Origin: Macrophomina tecta
Taxonomy: Eukaryota; Ascomycota; Dothideomycetes; Botryosphaeriales; Botryosphaeriaceae
NCBI GenBank assembly: GCA_024180945.1
Contig: JAKSGN010000013.1
Location: forward strand, 62,001 to 126,000
Reading direction: 5' to 3'
Length of the DNA: 64,000 nucleotides
Numbering within the stretch: the stretch's first letter is position 1; every line of letters starts with the position of its first letter. The notes beneath the pieces were generated by a model. The model was not told where the DNA came from. It made no database searches and saw only the letters and a list, made by a program, of their open reading frames with translations. Both the position numbers and the translations under genes were made by a program. Of this stretch, positions 11,818-23,882 are shown piece after piece.

Positions 11818-13760
11818 ATAAACGATATTAATATAAATAATAACGGTTCTCTATAGCTAACTATAGCCAACCTCTTTTAGGTTATTTAAGATATATAAGG
11901 CTAGATCGGCGAACTATATAGATAACTCTAGAAGTAGGCTAATAAAAATAACTAGCTCTATTAATAAATAAATAAACTTCGTAATTAAGCTATTCTAATA
12001 ACTCTTACCCTAGTATCTATTTATACTTTAGTATTAATAACGACTTAACCTTTTAATAGAAGTATAAAGATGGCTAAGCTAAATCTATTCTACGGTAATT
12101 AAAAGAAGCTCTAGACTTTTCTTTTATAACTTAACTTATACTTCTTCTTTAACTCTAGGAACTTTTCTATTAATAATAAAAAGGTAATATTTGCTACTAC
12201 CTATTTCTATAATATTATAGTATAGTAGTTCGAGCCCTACCTTAGAGACTAAATAGAAAAAAAACTAGAATTATATAAAAAGAATACTAAGAAAGTCTTT
12301 AGTAGCTATAAGTACTTTATAACTTAGATTAAATAAAGCTTCGGAGACCTCGATAAGGTTAATAAGACCCGATAAGCCATTATAAATATCTACTAAAAAA
12401 TTTTAGTAGCGGACTATACTATAGAATTTTAAAAGACTATAGCTTATTTAAATAACTAGTCCGACCGCGCCCTTATAGATTACTACTACTAAGGACTTAA
12501 AAAAAGGGTTAAAAACTAACTTATAATATAAAATAATTCTAAGACCCTAGACGAGCTTATTAAGCTAGCTATTAAATATAATAACTGCCTCTTCGAGCGC
12601 TAATCTAAGAAGTATAAGATAAACTATAGCGCTAATACTTCGCATTCAGCGCACCCTAGATATACTTAGAAAGGGAAAGATACTATAGAGCTAGATAATA
12701 TTAATTACTAAAATAACCTATCTAAAAGAAATAACTATTATAGAAAAAAAAATAATAGCTATAAAAAAAATAACGTAAAGAATAGACCCTAGAGTAAAAA
12801 TAAAGATTTAAAAAAAAAACTATACGTCTACTATAATAAGACCTAGAAAAAATATACTACTATCTTAAGAAGAATAAATAAGTCTTAGCTATAATATAAG
12901 AACTAGAAAGCCGAGAGATCTCTATAATTACTAAGTAAGAAAGCCCCTTGACTAAAATTAATAAGTAATATAAAAAAAACTAGAGCGCCGAGTATTAAAA
13001 GCTTAGCTAGATAATCTATTATAATAATAACTATACTACTTACTAGAGTAATAAGAATGCTATAGGCTAGTATTCTAAGAAGCTATAATATATTAATATA
13101 ATTCTAAGAATAGAAAAAGAGCTTATTAAAGTTTTTTCTAATAATAAGAACTTAGTTAATAGTAATATAAGAAAACTATATAATAGTATTCTAGAGTTAA
13201 GTATAACTAATAACGAGTAGTAGTAGAACAAAGCTACGCTTATAAGAATAACTAAGTATCTAGCTTAATATAGAGAGATACGTTATATTCTTAATAGTCT
13301 AGAATCTATAGTTACCTAGATCCCGGGTTCTATAATTAACCTCGGGACGTAATAATATAAGATATAGTAAAGAAAGGTATATATATACGTCTAATAAAAT
13401 AATATCTAGAATTTCTAAAAAGAATTACTACTTAAGATAGCTAATAAACTCGTATTCTAGCTAGAGAATAAAATATAAGAAGTATAATAACGCTAAGATC
13501 TATAGTATCTCCGTAATATAGCCTATACCCTTTATTAGTATAGTATAGTAACTAGGAATAGAAGTACCTTATAATAGATATTCTACGAAAAATACGATAT
13601 ATCTACCTTCTAGTATTAGGCCTAAAATAGGTAGATCTACTAGAGACGACTAATTAAATATAATAGATAAATATAATAGAAAGATACTCTAGTCCTAGTT
13701 AATAAATAGAATAAATATATCTATTATAAAATAACGGGACGATCTATATTAAAAAACTAA
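11818..13760 (+). pseudogene. gag relic of copy E
   Basis: It aligns with the intact gag (40334 down to 38397): start ATAAACGATATTAATATAAA for the mutated ATG, and the LFERxSKKYK region near 12590. It ends at the frameshift heptamer AAAAAAC (13751-13757), directly followed by a TAA stop. There are many TAA/TAG codons in place of glutamine and tryptophan codons. The heptamer has survived RIP. Confidence 0.85.
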
Positions 13761-16700
13761 ATAGCTTTCCTAGATAGAGATTCTAGAAGGGGCCGTTAAA
13801 TAGATTTCTTAACTAGATTATATATATAGTAAACGAAATTATATCTATTAGATTAAACTTATATTAACTTTTATATATCCTAGTTATATTTTATAGGAAA
13901 AAGGTAATAGCTATAATTAATAGCGGTATATAAGGTATATTCATCAATCCTAAGTTTATTATTAAGAACTAACTACTCTAGTAAGCTAAGAATTATTCTT
14001 ATTAGCTAAGTATAATAGATGGCTTTCTAGCGAAATATAAAAATAGCTAGATATAAATTAAGATAGGAGAAGTACCCCTTACTATTAATAATTACTAAGA
14101 ATAGATTAACCTTAATATAATAATAATCTCTAAATACGATATTATCTTAGAAATATTATAGCTAAAGACTTATAAGCTATATATTAGCTAGAGAATAGAG
14201 ACTATTATATTTTTTAATAAATACTATAGACGCTATCTCGTAATAGTAAGAAGAAGCTAATAGAGCTAGAAAAAAGCGCTAGAGCCTAAAAGCTAAAGTA
14301 AAACCTCTAAGCTAAAATAGCAAAATAATAACGTACTTATAAATATTAAGATTATTAGCTACTAAGCGTTAAAACTTATAATAAGATAAGAAGAAAAGGC
14401 CTATATAATTTATATAAAACCTAGTAAAAATACTAAGTAGAAGACCCTTACTTATATAATACGGGGCCTTATAAATAAGAATAAAGATAGTCTAAAGCTA
14501 GTTAGAAAAGACTATTTCTAGAAGCTTAATAAATAGTATAGCTACTTAAATAAAGCGGGTACTAGTTTCCTCGGGTATAAAAGCTATAATAATAAAAATA
14601 TTTTAGTAGCCGAGATTAGTATAGACCTTAGTAAAATTATAAGGCCTACTATAAATAAATTAGTATCTATACTAGAATTAGAGATAGTTCTATAAGAATT
14701 CTAGAATATACTAAGAATATTCTAAGAAAAAGATAAAGAATAACTACTAGAGTATTAGCTATAGAATTATAAAATACCCTTACTTCCGGAAATATAACTA
14801 GTATTTAAGCCTATCTACTCTTTATTAAAAACTTAGGCTAAAGCATTATAGAAATATATTAATAAGAACTTAAAATAAGAATATATATGGCCCTTATAGT
14901 TACTAATAGAATATTCTATTCTATTTATTTCTAAGAAGAATAGTAAGCTCCATCTTTATATTAACTACTAATAGCTAAACGATATTATAATTAAGAACTA
15001 ATATCTACTATCTTATATTAATAAATTATAGAATAAGCTTCGCAATGTAAAGTTCTTTATAAAGCTAAATCTTTAAGAAGACTACTACCTAGTCTATATT
15101 AAGAAAGATAAAGAATAGAAAATAATATTTTAAATGTAATTTAAATATTATAAATATATAATAATATCTTTTAGACTTATTAATGTATCGACTATCTTCT
15201 AGAGCTTAGTTAATAATATTCTACATTTATATTTAGATATATTCGTCTTAGCTTACTTAGATAATATTCTAATATACTCGAAGATACTTAAAGAATATAC
15301 TAAGTATATAAGAAAAATTCTAAAGGCCTTAGATAAATAAACCCTCTAAGTAGCCCTAGAAAAAAGTAAGTAGTATATATAAAGAATAAAATACCTAGGG
15401 TTTATTATTACCCTAGGATATATTAATATAGATAATAAAAAACTAGATATAATTAAAAATTAGCTAATACCGCGAATTATTAAAAAAGTATAATTCTTTC
15501 TTAGATTTACTAACTTTTACTAAAAGTTTATTATAAACTACGCTAAAATAATAGTACCTCTAACTAATATTACTAAGAAAGAATACGGGTTTATATAGAA
15601 AGAAAAATAATAATAAGCGTTTAACTTACTAATATGAATATTTATAGAAGTACTAGTTCTAGGGCTCTATAACCTAGACCTACTAATTATAGTAGAAACT
15701 AATATTTTAGACTATACTATAGAAGCTATACTTAGTTAGCTAGATAAAGAAGATAGACTATATTTTATTACTTACTACTTAAGAAAAATAATATCTACTA
15801 AAAAGAACTATAATATCTATAATAAAAAGCTCTTAGCTATAGTTATAGCTTTTAAAGAATAGAGATACTACCTTAAAGGCGCTAAATACTAAGTTATAGT
15901 CTACTACGACTATAAGAACCTCTCGTACTTTACTACTACTAAAGAATTATACTATTAATAGATTTAGTAGGCTAAAGAGCTAGTATTTTATAATATAAAA
16001 ATTACTTATAGAAAGAAATCTAAGAATACTTATATAAATATACTAAGTAAATAAACTGACTATATTAAAGAGAAGCTAGGTCTATAATCTATAATATTTA
16101 ATATATAGAAGAATAGATCTTTTATATCTACTAGCCATAGCTACTAGATTATAGCTATTTATAATCTAGAATAAATATAGCTTAAGAAGAGACTAGATAA
16201 CTTACATACTTTAATTAAACTATTTATTCTAGTAATATGCCTTAAAGATAATAAATAGAAATAAAAAATTTAAGAAGCCTATATAAATAATATAATAGCC
16301 TAAGAAATTAAAGAGCTTAAAGATAACCCCTAAGTAACTAAAAATATAAATAGTATAATTCTATTTTTAGAATTAGTCTATGTTCTAGTTAAACTATAGA
16401 AAAAACTTATAAAAGATATATATAAAGCCCTAGTATATAGTTATTAAGAAATAAATAAAATAATAGAGTAAATTATAAGAAGTTACTACTTTCTAAGACT
16501 AAAAAAAACTATTTAATAGATAGTCTTATAATATAATCTTTATATTAGAAATAAGACTATAAAATATATATCTTATAAATTATTTTAGCTGCTATTAGTA
16601 TTAAAGTATTCTTAGTAATTTATCTTACTAGACTTTATTATAGACCTATCTAAGTTAGAAGAACTACTTACTAAAATTAAGTATAACTTATTTCTAGTTA

Positions 16701-17720
16701 TTATTAATAGAATAATAAAGTATGTATATTACCTACTATATTTTAAAATAGTAAATATAAAAGAACTCACCTATATATTTCTTAAAATAATTTTTAGTAA
16801 CTATAGATTACTAAAAGAGCTTATATTAGATAAGAATTAGCTATTTATATCTTAATTTTAGTAGACTTTTACTTATTAGCTTAGAGCTAAGTATAAGCTT
16901 TCGATTATAGTATATTCTTAAATAAATAGGTAGATAAAATAAACGAACTAAATACTAAAATAATATCTATACTACTATCTTAATTATATATAAGATAATT
17001 AGATTAAGCTATTACTACTTATATAGTTCGCGTATAATAGTTTAAAAGCGTTAGCTATATAAGAGTTTCTATTCTATACTAACTATAGTTATAAGCCTAT
17101 AGTATATAAAGAGCTAATACTAAGTAAATTTCTAGCCTAAAAAGAAATTCTTAAAATAGACTAGCTAAAGATATTCTATAAATAACTATATTTAGATCTT
17201 AAATTTATAACTCTATAAATAGATAAATACTCTAATAGATAGTACTAAAAGATACTAAAGCTAAAAGAAAAAAATAAAGTTTATCTCTTTAAAAAAAATA
17301 TTAAAATAAAATAGCTAAATAATAAATTAAACTTTAAGAAAATTAAACTATTCGAAATTAAAAAATAAATTAAAAAAATTAATTTCCGTCTTAGACTACC
17401 TAATACTATATAAATATATTTTATATTTTACGTCTTACTTCTTAAACCGATATTGAAAAATGCTACGCTATTATACTAAATAAAAGAAATACTACTAAAA
17501 AACCTAAATACTAATAAAAATATAGACTAAAATATAGAATAAATTCTAGATAGTAGTTATATTAATAGTTAGTTTAAATACCTTCTTAAATAGAATAAAA
17601 ACTAGAATAATACCTAGAAATTACTAAAACTATATAACTATTAAGAACTTATTAATAAGTTCTATTACTAAAACCTAGATTAACTAATACCGCTAATTTA
17701 TTATATATAAAGAACCTAAA
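13758..17720 (+). pseudogene. pol relic of copy E
   Basis: Protease, RT, RNase H, integrase and chromodomain relics run in the same order and spacing as in the intact pol of copy I, with dense RIP stops. It stays alignable by eye throughout. Confidence 0.85.
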
Positions 17721-18425
17721 ATTAAAATTAAAAAATAAAAATAACTACACCTAATTAATTAGACCGAAGCTCTTAGATAGCGTAGAATCTAAACTAACGC
17801 TAAGAGACCTAATAGACTAGAATAACTCTATAGTATTATTAGCTAAGATATTACTATATAAACGCTTTAACGATTATCCCTTCTTAGTATTTTTAGAATT
17901 AGAGATATTTTTAGCCTTTAATACTTTTAACTTTTTAAGTATATTAATTACATCTAATTTACGTTATAATATTAGAGTAGTATAATACTCGAGTAACTCT
18001 TACTATTTTTTAGTATAAGAAAGACTAGAGACTATCTTTTAAAGCTAATTTTTAAAAGTAGTATATTTTAAGTATATCTTATCTAAGATATAATAAAGAT
18101 ACTTAACTAAAGAAAAAATTAATAGACTTATAAAACTACTAAAAAAGAACTAATAATTAAAGTTCTTAAAACTACTAGTATTATAACTAGTATGTCTAGT
18201 ATAATAATATTTACTATAATAAGAAAAAACCTAAGACTATTTAGTATATTATCTTAGGCTTCTTAGCCTTTTATTAGGTATTTAGAAGTAAATACTATAA
18301 ATAAGAAATAAATATTATAATATCTAATAAATTAATCTTTATATCTAAAGACTTACGCTTAGTCTTCTATAAATTATACTTTTATTTTAAAGGTATAGTA
18401 GGAGGCTTATAATAGAAAAAGAAAA
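17670..18425 (-). pseudogene. Relic of the antisense gene in copy E
   Basis: The interval between the chromodomain relic and the 3' LTR corresponds in position to the antisense gene of copy I. The part around 17850-17960 still aligns with it; the remainder is strongly diverged. The assignment rests on position and partial similarity only. Confidence 0.45.
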
Positions 18426-18500
18426 TAAAAAAATAAAAAAGCCTAAGATATAAATAGATAAATAAATCTTTAGACTAAAGATTCTTAAGAGGGAAAATAG

Positions 18501-19277
18501 TATTATAAATCCTAGAGAATAAGGGCTTTATAGCCCTATAAATAGAAAGCCTATATAGGAAAAGATACTATAAAAACTAAAAATCTATAAAAATAATAAA
18601 GCTATAATACGATATACCTATATAGGAAAACTAGTCTTAAAAAAAATAGTACGTACGGGCTTAGATAAGATAGTAGCAGAAGCCTATATAAAAATAATAC
18701 CTATATAATATAGTAAATCTACGAGAATACTAACTAGATTAAACTTTTATAGAAAAAAAATATTTCTAAAAAAAGAATTATAAATTCTAAAAACTAGCTT
18801 CGGGCTAAAAGAAATAAATAGAAGAAAGTTAAATAACTTATATAGTCTAAGAAATAATAGTCTAGCGATATAATACTTTCTTAACTAATATAGAAGTTAG
18901 ATTCTAGAAAATAGGCTTTAGCGCCTAAGTTATATAAGATTTATAGGGCCTACCTAGATTAACTTAATCTAAGATTAATAATTTAATACTATTAATCTAG
19001 CTACTTTAATCTAGCTATATTAATCTAGATTACTATAATTTTTTTATAGTATATAGATATACTTCTTAGATAGTACTTTAATCTTTATAGTTAACTTAAA
19101 GTTTTAATATAATTCTATTAGAGATAATAAGTCTAACGCATACTACGTACTAATATATTATATAATTACTATTATTATTTTAATTCTTTACCCTTCTCTT
19201 ATCTTTTAAAATAAATTCTTTAGCTATTTAACCCTACTAGGCGATTTTAAAACCTAGTAGAAGAGACTACTATTATA
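18501..19277 (+). repeat. 3' LTR of copy E
   Basis: It is 777 bp, preceded by the mutated purine tract AAGAGGGAAAATAG and ending in ACTATTATA directly before the CCTTA target duplication. Confidence 0.9.
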
Positions 19278-19335
19278 CCTTACTAATTACTTTAAACTAT
19301 ATAGAGCTTAGTTTAATAAATAAACTAGTTCTTTT

Positions 19336-19767
19336 TATTAAATATTAATAAGTAAGCTTATATAAGCGTAGCTTATTAATATATTATCTTAGGTATTAAA
19401 ATACTATCTAAGGTATATAATAAATATACTAAGAAGTTATAGTAGTAGTAAACTATAGTAGTAAACTAAGGTAGTAAACTAAGATAGTAAAATTTACTAC
19501 TATATTTTACTATTTAATAACTAAATAGATATAGCCCCTACTAAAATTTCTTTTATATATTATAAAAGTTTAATTATTTCTAGTTATTACAATATAAAAA
19601 TTATATAAAATAAATAAGAATTAGGACTAGAATCTTATTTCTTATAAATTACTCTTATTAGATTTCTAATATAGTATATCTAGAAGGATCTACTTATATA
19701 AGAAATAAGTATATATAAAAAGCTCTAAATAGTACTATAATTTTATTCTTTAAGATATGTAATACTT
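19336..19767 (+). repeat. Copia-type LTR in opposite orientation
   Basis: It is an inverted relative of 9246-9677 and 20102-20532, starting TATTAAATATTAATAAG. It interrupts the Copia RT relic. The 175 bp after it (19768-19942) are the inverted counterpart of 9055-9245, so LTR plus leader were copied or inverted as a unit. The right edge is approximate. Confidence 0.65.
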
Positions 19768-19942
19768 ATAAATAAAATATAAGCTAATAAAAACTTTATT
19801 TTATTTTTTATTTTCTCTTTTATTCTTCTTTATTAAATTTTTTATTTACTTTTCTTTTAGAGAATTATCTCTTTTTAACTACTTACTAGGCTATATTATT
19901 TATAATATAGCTTAGTAATTCTCTACCTAAGCCTTAGTACTT

Positions 19943-20095
19943 TATAGTAAATAATTTAACTATTTTTAATTCTAAGAAGTTTATCTAAGCTTATTTTAAG
20001 ATTTCTAAGCCCCGTAAAGCCTTAAGCCTAACTAAATAAGGCGATAAGAATCTTATTAAGATCTAAGTACCTTTATTTAACTTTTATTTATAATA
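19943..20095 (+). repeat. Terminal fragment of a C-type LTR
   Basis: The last 150 bp of the C-element LTR are recognisable: GTAAATAATTT, AAGCCTTAAGCCTAACTAA, AAGATCTAAGTACC and the terminal TTTATAATA. It is a third degraded relic of this LTR type in the left block, wedged between two Copia LTRs. Confidence 0.6.
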
Positions 20096-20101
20096 ATTTC
20101 T

Positions 20102-20532
20102 TAGTATTATATATCTTAAAGAGTAAAACTATAGTACTATCTAGAGTTTTTTATATATAAATATTTTTTATATAATTAGATTCTTCTAGATATACTATAT
20201 TAGAAATCTAATAAGAGTAATTTATAAGAAAAAAATTCTAGCCCTAATTCTTATTTATTTTATATAATTTTTATATTATAATAACTATAATTAATTACTC
20301 TTTTATTTTATATAAAAGAAATTTTAGTAGGGGCTATACCCGTTTAGTTATTAGTTAGTAAAGTAAGATAGTAAATTTTACTATCTTAGTTTACTACTAT
20401 AGTTTACTATTATAGTTTACTACTACTATAACTTCTAGGTATATTTATTATATACCTTAGATAGTATTATAATACCTAAGGTAATATATTAATAAGCTAC
20501 GCTTATATAAGCTTACTTATTAATATTTAACA
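20102..20532 (-). repeat. Copia-type LTR marking the right edge of the AT block
   Basis: It is 431 bp, ending in an intact TTTAACA. Read on the minus strand that gives the canonical TGTTAAAT start. At base 20533 the composition flips from RIPed to normal within one nucleotide, so this LTR terminus is the exact AT/GC boundary. Confidence 0.75.
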
Positions 20533-20953
20533 CCGCTGGCTCCGAGTCAAAACTAGGACGGATGGGCTTAGCGCGGGTCGGCGCTAGAGCCAGCACTACG
20601 TCCTCTCGTCGCGCCTCCGCCTCCTCGCCACACCACTTCACCTCCATCCATCCATCAACATCTCCGACCATCCATCACCAACTCCCCGTTCTCGCACGCC
20701 AGCACCGTGCTCCGTGCTCAGGTCGAGCATTAGCGGGCGATCCGGCTACTCTCTGCATCGCGCTGCAGGCGGTCCAGTCTCTGGGGCTTCTCCCTGCGGC
20801 TACCCCCGGTGCGATCCAGCAGCAGGTCAGTCTGCCGTCCGCCGATGTGCACCGCGGCCCTGCGCAAGAGTCAAGGCTGCTCCGAAGCCTGGGTGGGCGG
20901 GCATCTCACGCCACAGTCTGGAGTGAGGGTTACAATTTCTCGGCTGCTGCGTC
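20533..20953. promoter_or_regulatory. Upstream region of paralog 1
   Basis: This is normal-composition DNA with a CT/CCATC-rich stretch (20620-20690), common in fungal promoters and leaders. A short stretch before the gene (about 20870-20905, GGCTGCTCCGAAGCCTGGG) resembles one upstream of paralog 2 (30783-30815, minus strand). The duplication therefore probably included upstream DNA, or an upstream exon is missed. Short open frames here look incidental. Confidence 0.35.
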
Positions 20954-22156
20954 ATGGAGGACTCTCTTGTCGACTCGGTCGCCGAGCGGGCGCTTGTACA
21001 ATGGGAAGATGTTCACGGGCAACAGAGGACGCTCGGGTCTCTGACGCACGCAAACAAACATGATTCACAGTGCATGCTCAGGGTCTTACTTTCTGAATCC
21101 CATTTTCTATGTCGCTTGTCCCTGCACGTCTCGTTCAAATCGTCCGGCCATAAGATCGCCAGGCAGCTTTTATTCATGCTGCCTCTGGACTGTTTTTCTG
21201 ACTCTGATGCCTTTGCCGTAGACGAGCCAAGGATCACCGAGATCGGTAGTGCCGCCGCCAGCGCCCACGAGGCGGGTCTGTCCGAGTCCGGCCACATCGT
21301 TCGCGTGCGCGTTCGTCTCGCCCGGACGGGCTACGTCCTTCACCCTGCCTCCAAGTCGCCCCTACGGCCAGCCACGCAGACGTCCTGCTTGATCCTCGCC
21401 TTGCTACGCTCCCTTTCCGAGACGCGTTGCTTCAGCCTATTCATCAGGCCCAGTGGCTATGCGCGCCACGGTCTCCGCACTGCTGTCGACCGCCTCCAAG
21501 CACGGTCCTCCCTTCAACAATTCCCGTGCGTGCTCGCAGACATGTACGGGGGACAAGGCGCTGCGTATGTCAAATGGGAGACATATGCGTTGCCGGAGCT
21601 GCCCACCAACACGCAGAGACCTCCGTCGTACGACGAAGCTACAATGCCGGTGGCGGGCTCATGTAAGCGCATTCCACTTGCGGCCCTGCGGAAGCATTCT
21701 GATTGACTCGTACCACCAGCAGCAGCACCGCAGGCCACACCTGACAAGGCCAGCGTCACTTCCGAGATCCAAGCGCTTGCGGAGGAGATTGCCGACATCA
21801 AGCGCCGCCTGCCCCCCTCGGCGGAAGTTTTGAGCGCACGGGTGGATGAGCTCAGTCGTAGGCTGGATGGACTCGAAAGTAGCATCCGACGCGAATGCAG
21901 GGCTCTCGTTCAGAAGAGCGCCGACGTCGTAGAGGGAGTCTGCCGCGAAGAAATGAACACGATGCACCAAGACATCCTGGATGCAATGGACGTCAAGATT
22001 GACGATTGGCGGCTGGAAATCAGGAGCGACGTCGCCACGGCCCTGCGGGAAGAGGTCGGACTGCAGCTTCGAGAAGCCAGGCGCACGCTGAGGGCGCAGA
22101 TCCGACAGGCTCTATGGGACATTCGACTGGATGACACGGATAGCGATGTCTTGTAA
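20954..22156 (+). CDS. Unrecognised PPxY/coiled-coil protein, paralog 1
   Basis: I read two exons, 20954-21662 and 21720-22156, giving about 381 residues. The 57-bp intron has a GTAAGC donor, a CTGATTGAC branch-like site and a CAG acceptor; both exons share one frame. No known domain is recognised. Features: an N-terminal globular part, an MYGGQGAAY segment, a PPSY motif at residues 223-226 (PPxY, a possible WW-domain ligand), then a long charged coiled-coil tail beginning near residue 255. It aligns along its length with the protein at 29522-30673, including length, the YGGxG box, PPSYDE and the coiled coil. The function is unknown. The start is the first ATG that preserves that alignment. 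Confidence 0.68.
21663..21719 (+). other. Predicted 57-bp intron
   Basis: GTAAGC at 21663, a branch-like CTGATTGAC around 21698 and CAG at 21717-21719. Removing it skips the in-frame TGA at 21704-21706 and keeps the coiled-coil frame. Alternative CAG acceptors 3 or 6 bp downstream also keep frame. Confidence 0.65.
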
Positions 22157-22294
22157 GATGAAACCAGTAACCTGGCAGTACTACGAGCTGCGGACTGCCT
22201 CATCCCCCACTTTCACATCCCCATGACGTGATGTACGCCCCAGCACAACGCGTCCCCGACACCACATGCCCGCAACCAGCGAATCATTAACGCC

Positions 22295-23027
22295 ATGGCA
22301 AAACCCTCTACCACCCCAGCCCCCGCTCTCATGCCGAACCGCCACGTTCGCACCACTGCCGCCGACACATCCTTATCCACATCCTCCTCTGCACCCACCT
22401 GGGAGCCAAGGCACAGTGCGAATGCGCCTCTTCGCCGCGCGTGGGCCAAGCACATGGAGCAAGACAGACACGAGGACGTAGCCTTGAGCAACCTCAGTGG
22501 AGACGCGTCACACACACACACATTCCCGCCAAAGCTATCCTCGGACAGCGTCGGCATCACTTTTGCGTCGCATGAGAGAACGACGCTACGACTGGAGAGA
22601 AGTCCGAGGTCACATAGGAGCCGAAGGCGTAGGTTTCGCACCGTCCAGTTGACTCGTAGCGACGGCGGAAACGGCTAGCAACGCAGCAGCAACACCAGAC
22701 CGTGAAAGGTATAAACACTCCCTCTACTCCTGCAGTGCTGCAGTGTAATACTAACCGGCGGTTGGCGCCCTTATTGCCGAACCTGTCACGGTCTTACGAG
22801 ATGACGAGGAAGAGAAGGAAGAGGAAATATCTAGCAACATTAATCCCATCGTCTGGGCGAATCAAAGCCCCGTCCTGGACAGCGCCGCGCACGAGACGAC
22901 ACTTACCTCCGCGAACAGAGAAACAAAGAACGCCCGCACCGCTAGTACAGCTAACGTACTACCACAGGCCGCGGAGACCAACATAGCCAAGGCCATACCG
23001 AGTCTCGAGAACCCTTTACCGTGCTAG
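22295..23027 (+). other. Possible small multi-exon gene
   Basis: An ATG in good context (CGCCATGGC) opens a 127-codon Ser/Thr/Arg-rich frame ending at 22678. Further on, 22801-23027 holds an ATG-less open stretch of natural composition, acidic then Thr/Ala-rich and ending LENPLPC-stop. It is preceded by a perfect TACTAAC branch motif at 22750-22756 and followed by an AATAAA at 23100. Together these look like first and last exons. I could not join them with convincing splice sites. No homolog is recognised. Confidence 0.3.
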
Positions 23028-23326
23028 AACCCCACCTTGGCCCACTCCAAGATGATCGCAGCGTGCGGTTCCAAGATCAAAAGACGATCAATAGGCCTTT
23101 AATAAAGTCATTGATCATCATATTTCTGCACGTGGTTCACGGTTCAGTGTGTCAAAGCGCTCGGCAAAGCAGACATTTCTTAGTACTACTTGGAGCTTTT
23201 CTTTCTTTTTTGCTTGCTTCTTTCGACTACTAATAATATTGTGAGTCAGAGCAACCCGGCCGCAAACCAAGAGAACTTCTTCTCATCCCTGCGTACGTAG
23301 TAGTGATGATGGTCACCGATTAAGTA

Positions 23327-23618
23327 ACGTAGTTCAACACACGTCAATCTCAAGTTACTCAACACAACACAAAAAGTTCTATAAACTACTAACGTACTCC
23401 ACAAGCGAGATCGGTCGCGTACGGTTGATGGGGGACTAAGGTACTCGGGATAGGTAGCTCTTTCGCTGTGCGACGCGTGGGTATTAATAGACTGGATAGC
23501 AAGGTTAATATCCTGAGTTTTCTGGGATGATTTTATAGCGTTGTGGTGATGCATCGCGTTGAGTTTTCATCCGCTGCGTTTTTGGTGAGGAAGTGGACGG
23601 CTCGGTGGTGAAACACGT
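23327..23618 (+). mobile_element. Non-autonomous pogo-like element (deletion derivative)
   Basis: It is 292 bp flanked by TA (23325-23326, 23619-23620), with imperfect inverted ends ACGTAGTTCAACAC and, at the right, the complement of ACGTGTTTCACCACCGAGC. The segment 23335-23400, read in reverse, matches the 3' tail of the pogo relic at 29140-29200 (TTTTTGTGTTGTGTTGAGTA). So it is a shortened derivative of that family, distinct from the intact element at 6706. Confidence 0.7.
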
Positions 23619-23651
23619 TATCCAGGCCTGGATTTGATTATTTCCAGAAAT

Positions 23652-23882
23652 ATTTTGGATACGGCCATCAGTCTTCCTCGTATAGGGGTAGGTGAGATTT
23701 CGGTACCCAGTCGCTCCGTTCCGAATTGGTGGATGTCCTACGATGAGATCTTGGTAGTAAGGTTCGGTCGTAGCGGCCATGTTCAACACCGCATGTGCGT
23801 AGCGTCCGGGACCTTGGCCTTTGTTGTCCAGGTATTTAAGCGCATCCGTCTTGTTCGGGAGCATCCGTTCCACGAGGATCAA
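23652..23882 (-). pseudogene. Copper amine oxidase fragment
   Basis: About 77 residues on the minus strand resemble an N-terminal (N2/N3-type) part of fungal copper-dependent primary-amine oxidases: PNKTDALKYLDNKGQGP, then an RYAHAVLN segment, EPYYQDLIVG and LTYPYTRKTDGRI. These enzymes oxidise primary amines to aldehydes using a topaquinone cofactor, but the catalytic core is absent here. The similarity stops about 35 bp before the TA duplication of the 292-bp transposon, and no upstream exon is evident. It is a gene remnant. The assignment comes from motif memory, not a search. Confidence 0.6.

Larger units (their letters stand above)
10942..19277 (+). mobile_element. Full-length RIPed Gypsy element, copy E
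   Basis: This is an 8336-bp insertion with two 777-bp LTRs (10942-11718, 18501-19277), flanked by TCTTA (10937-10941) and CCTTA (19278-19282), a 5-bp target duplication with one C-to-T change. It belongs to the same family as the intact copy I: the leader after the 5' LTR, the gag start (about 11818), gag, pol, chromodomain (about 17525-17640) and purine tract all align. RIP has destroyed all frames. It sits inside the Copia RT relic. Confidence 0.93.
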
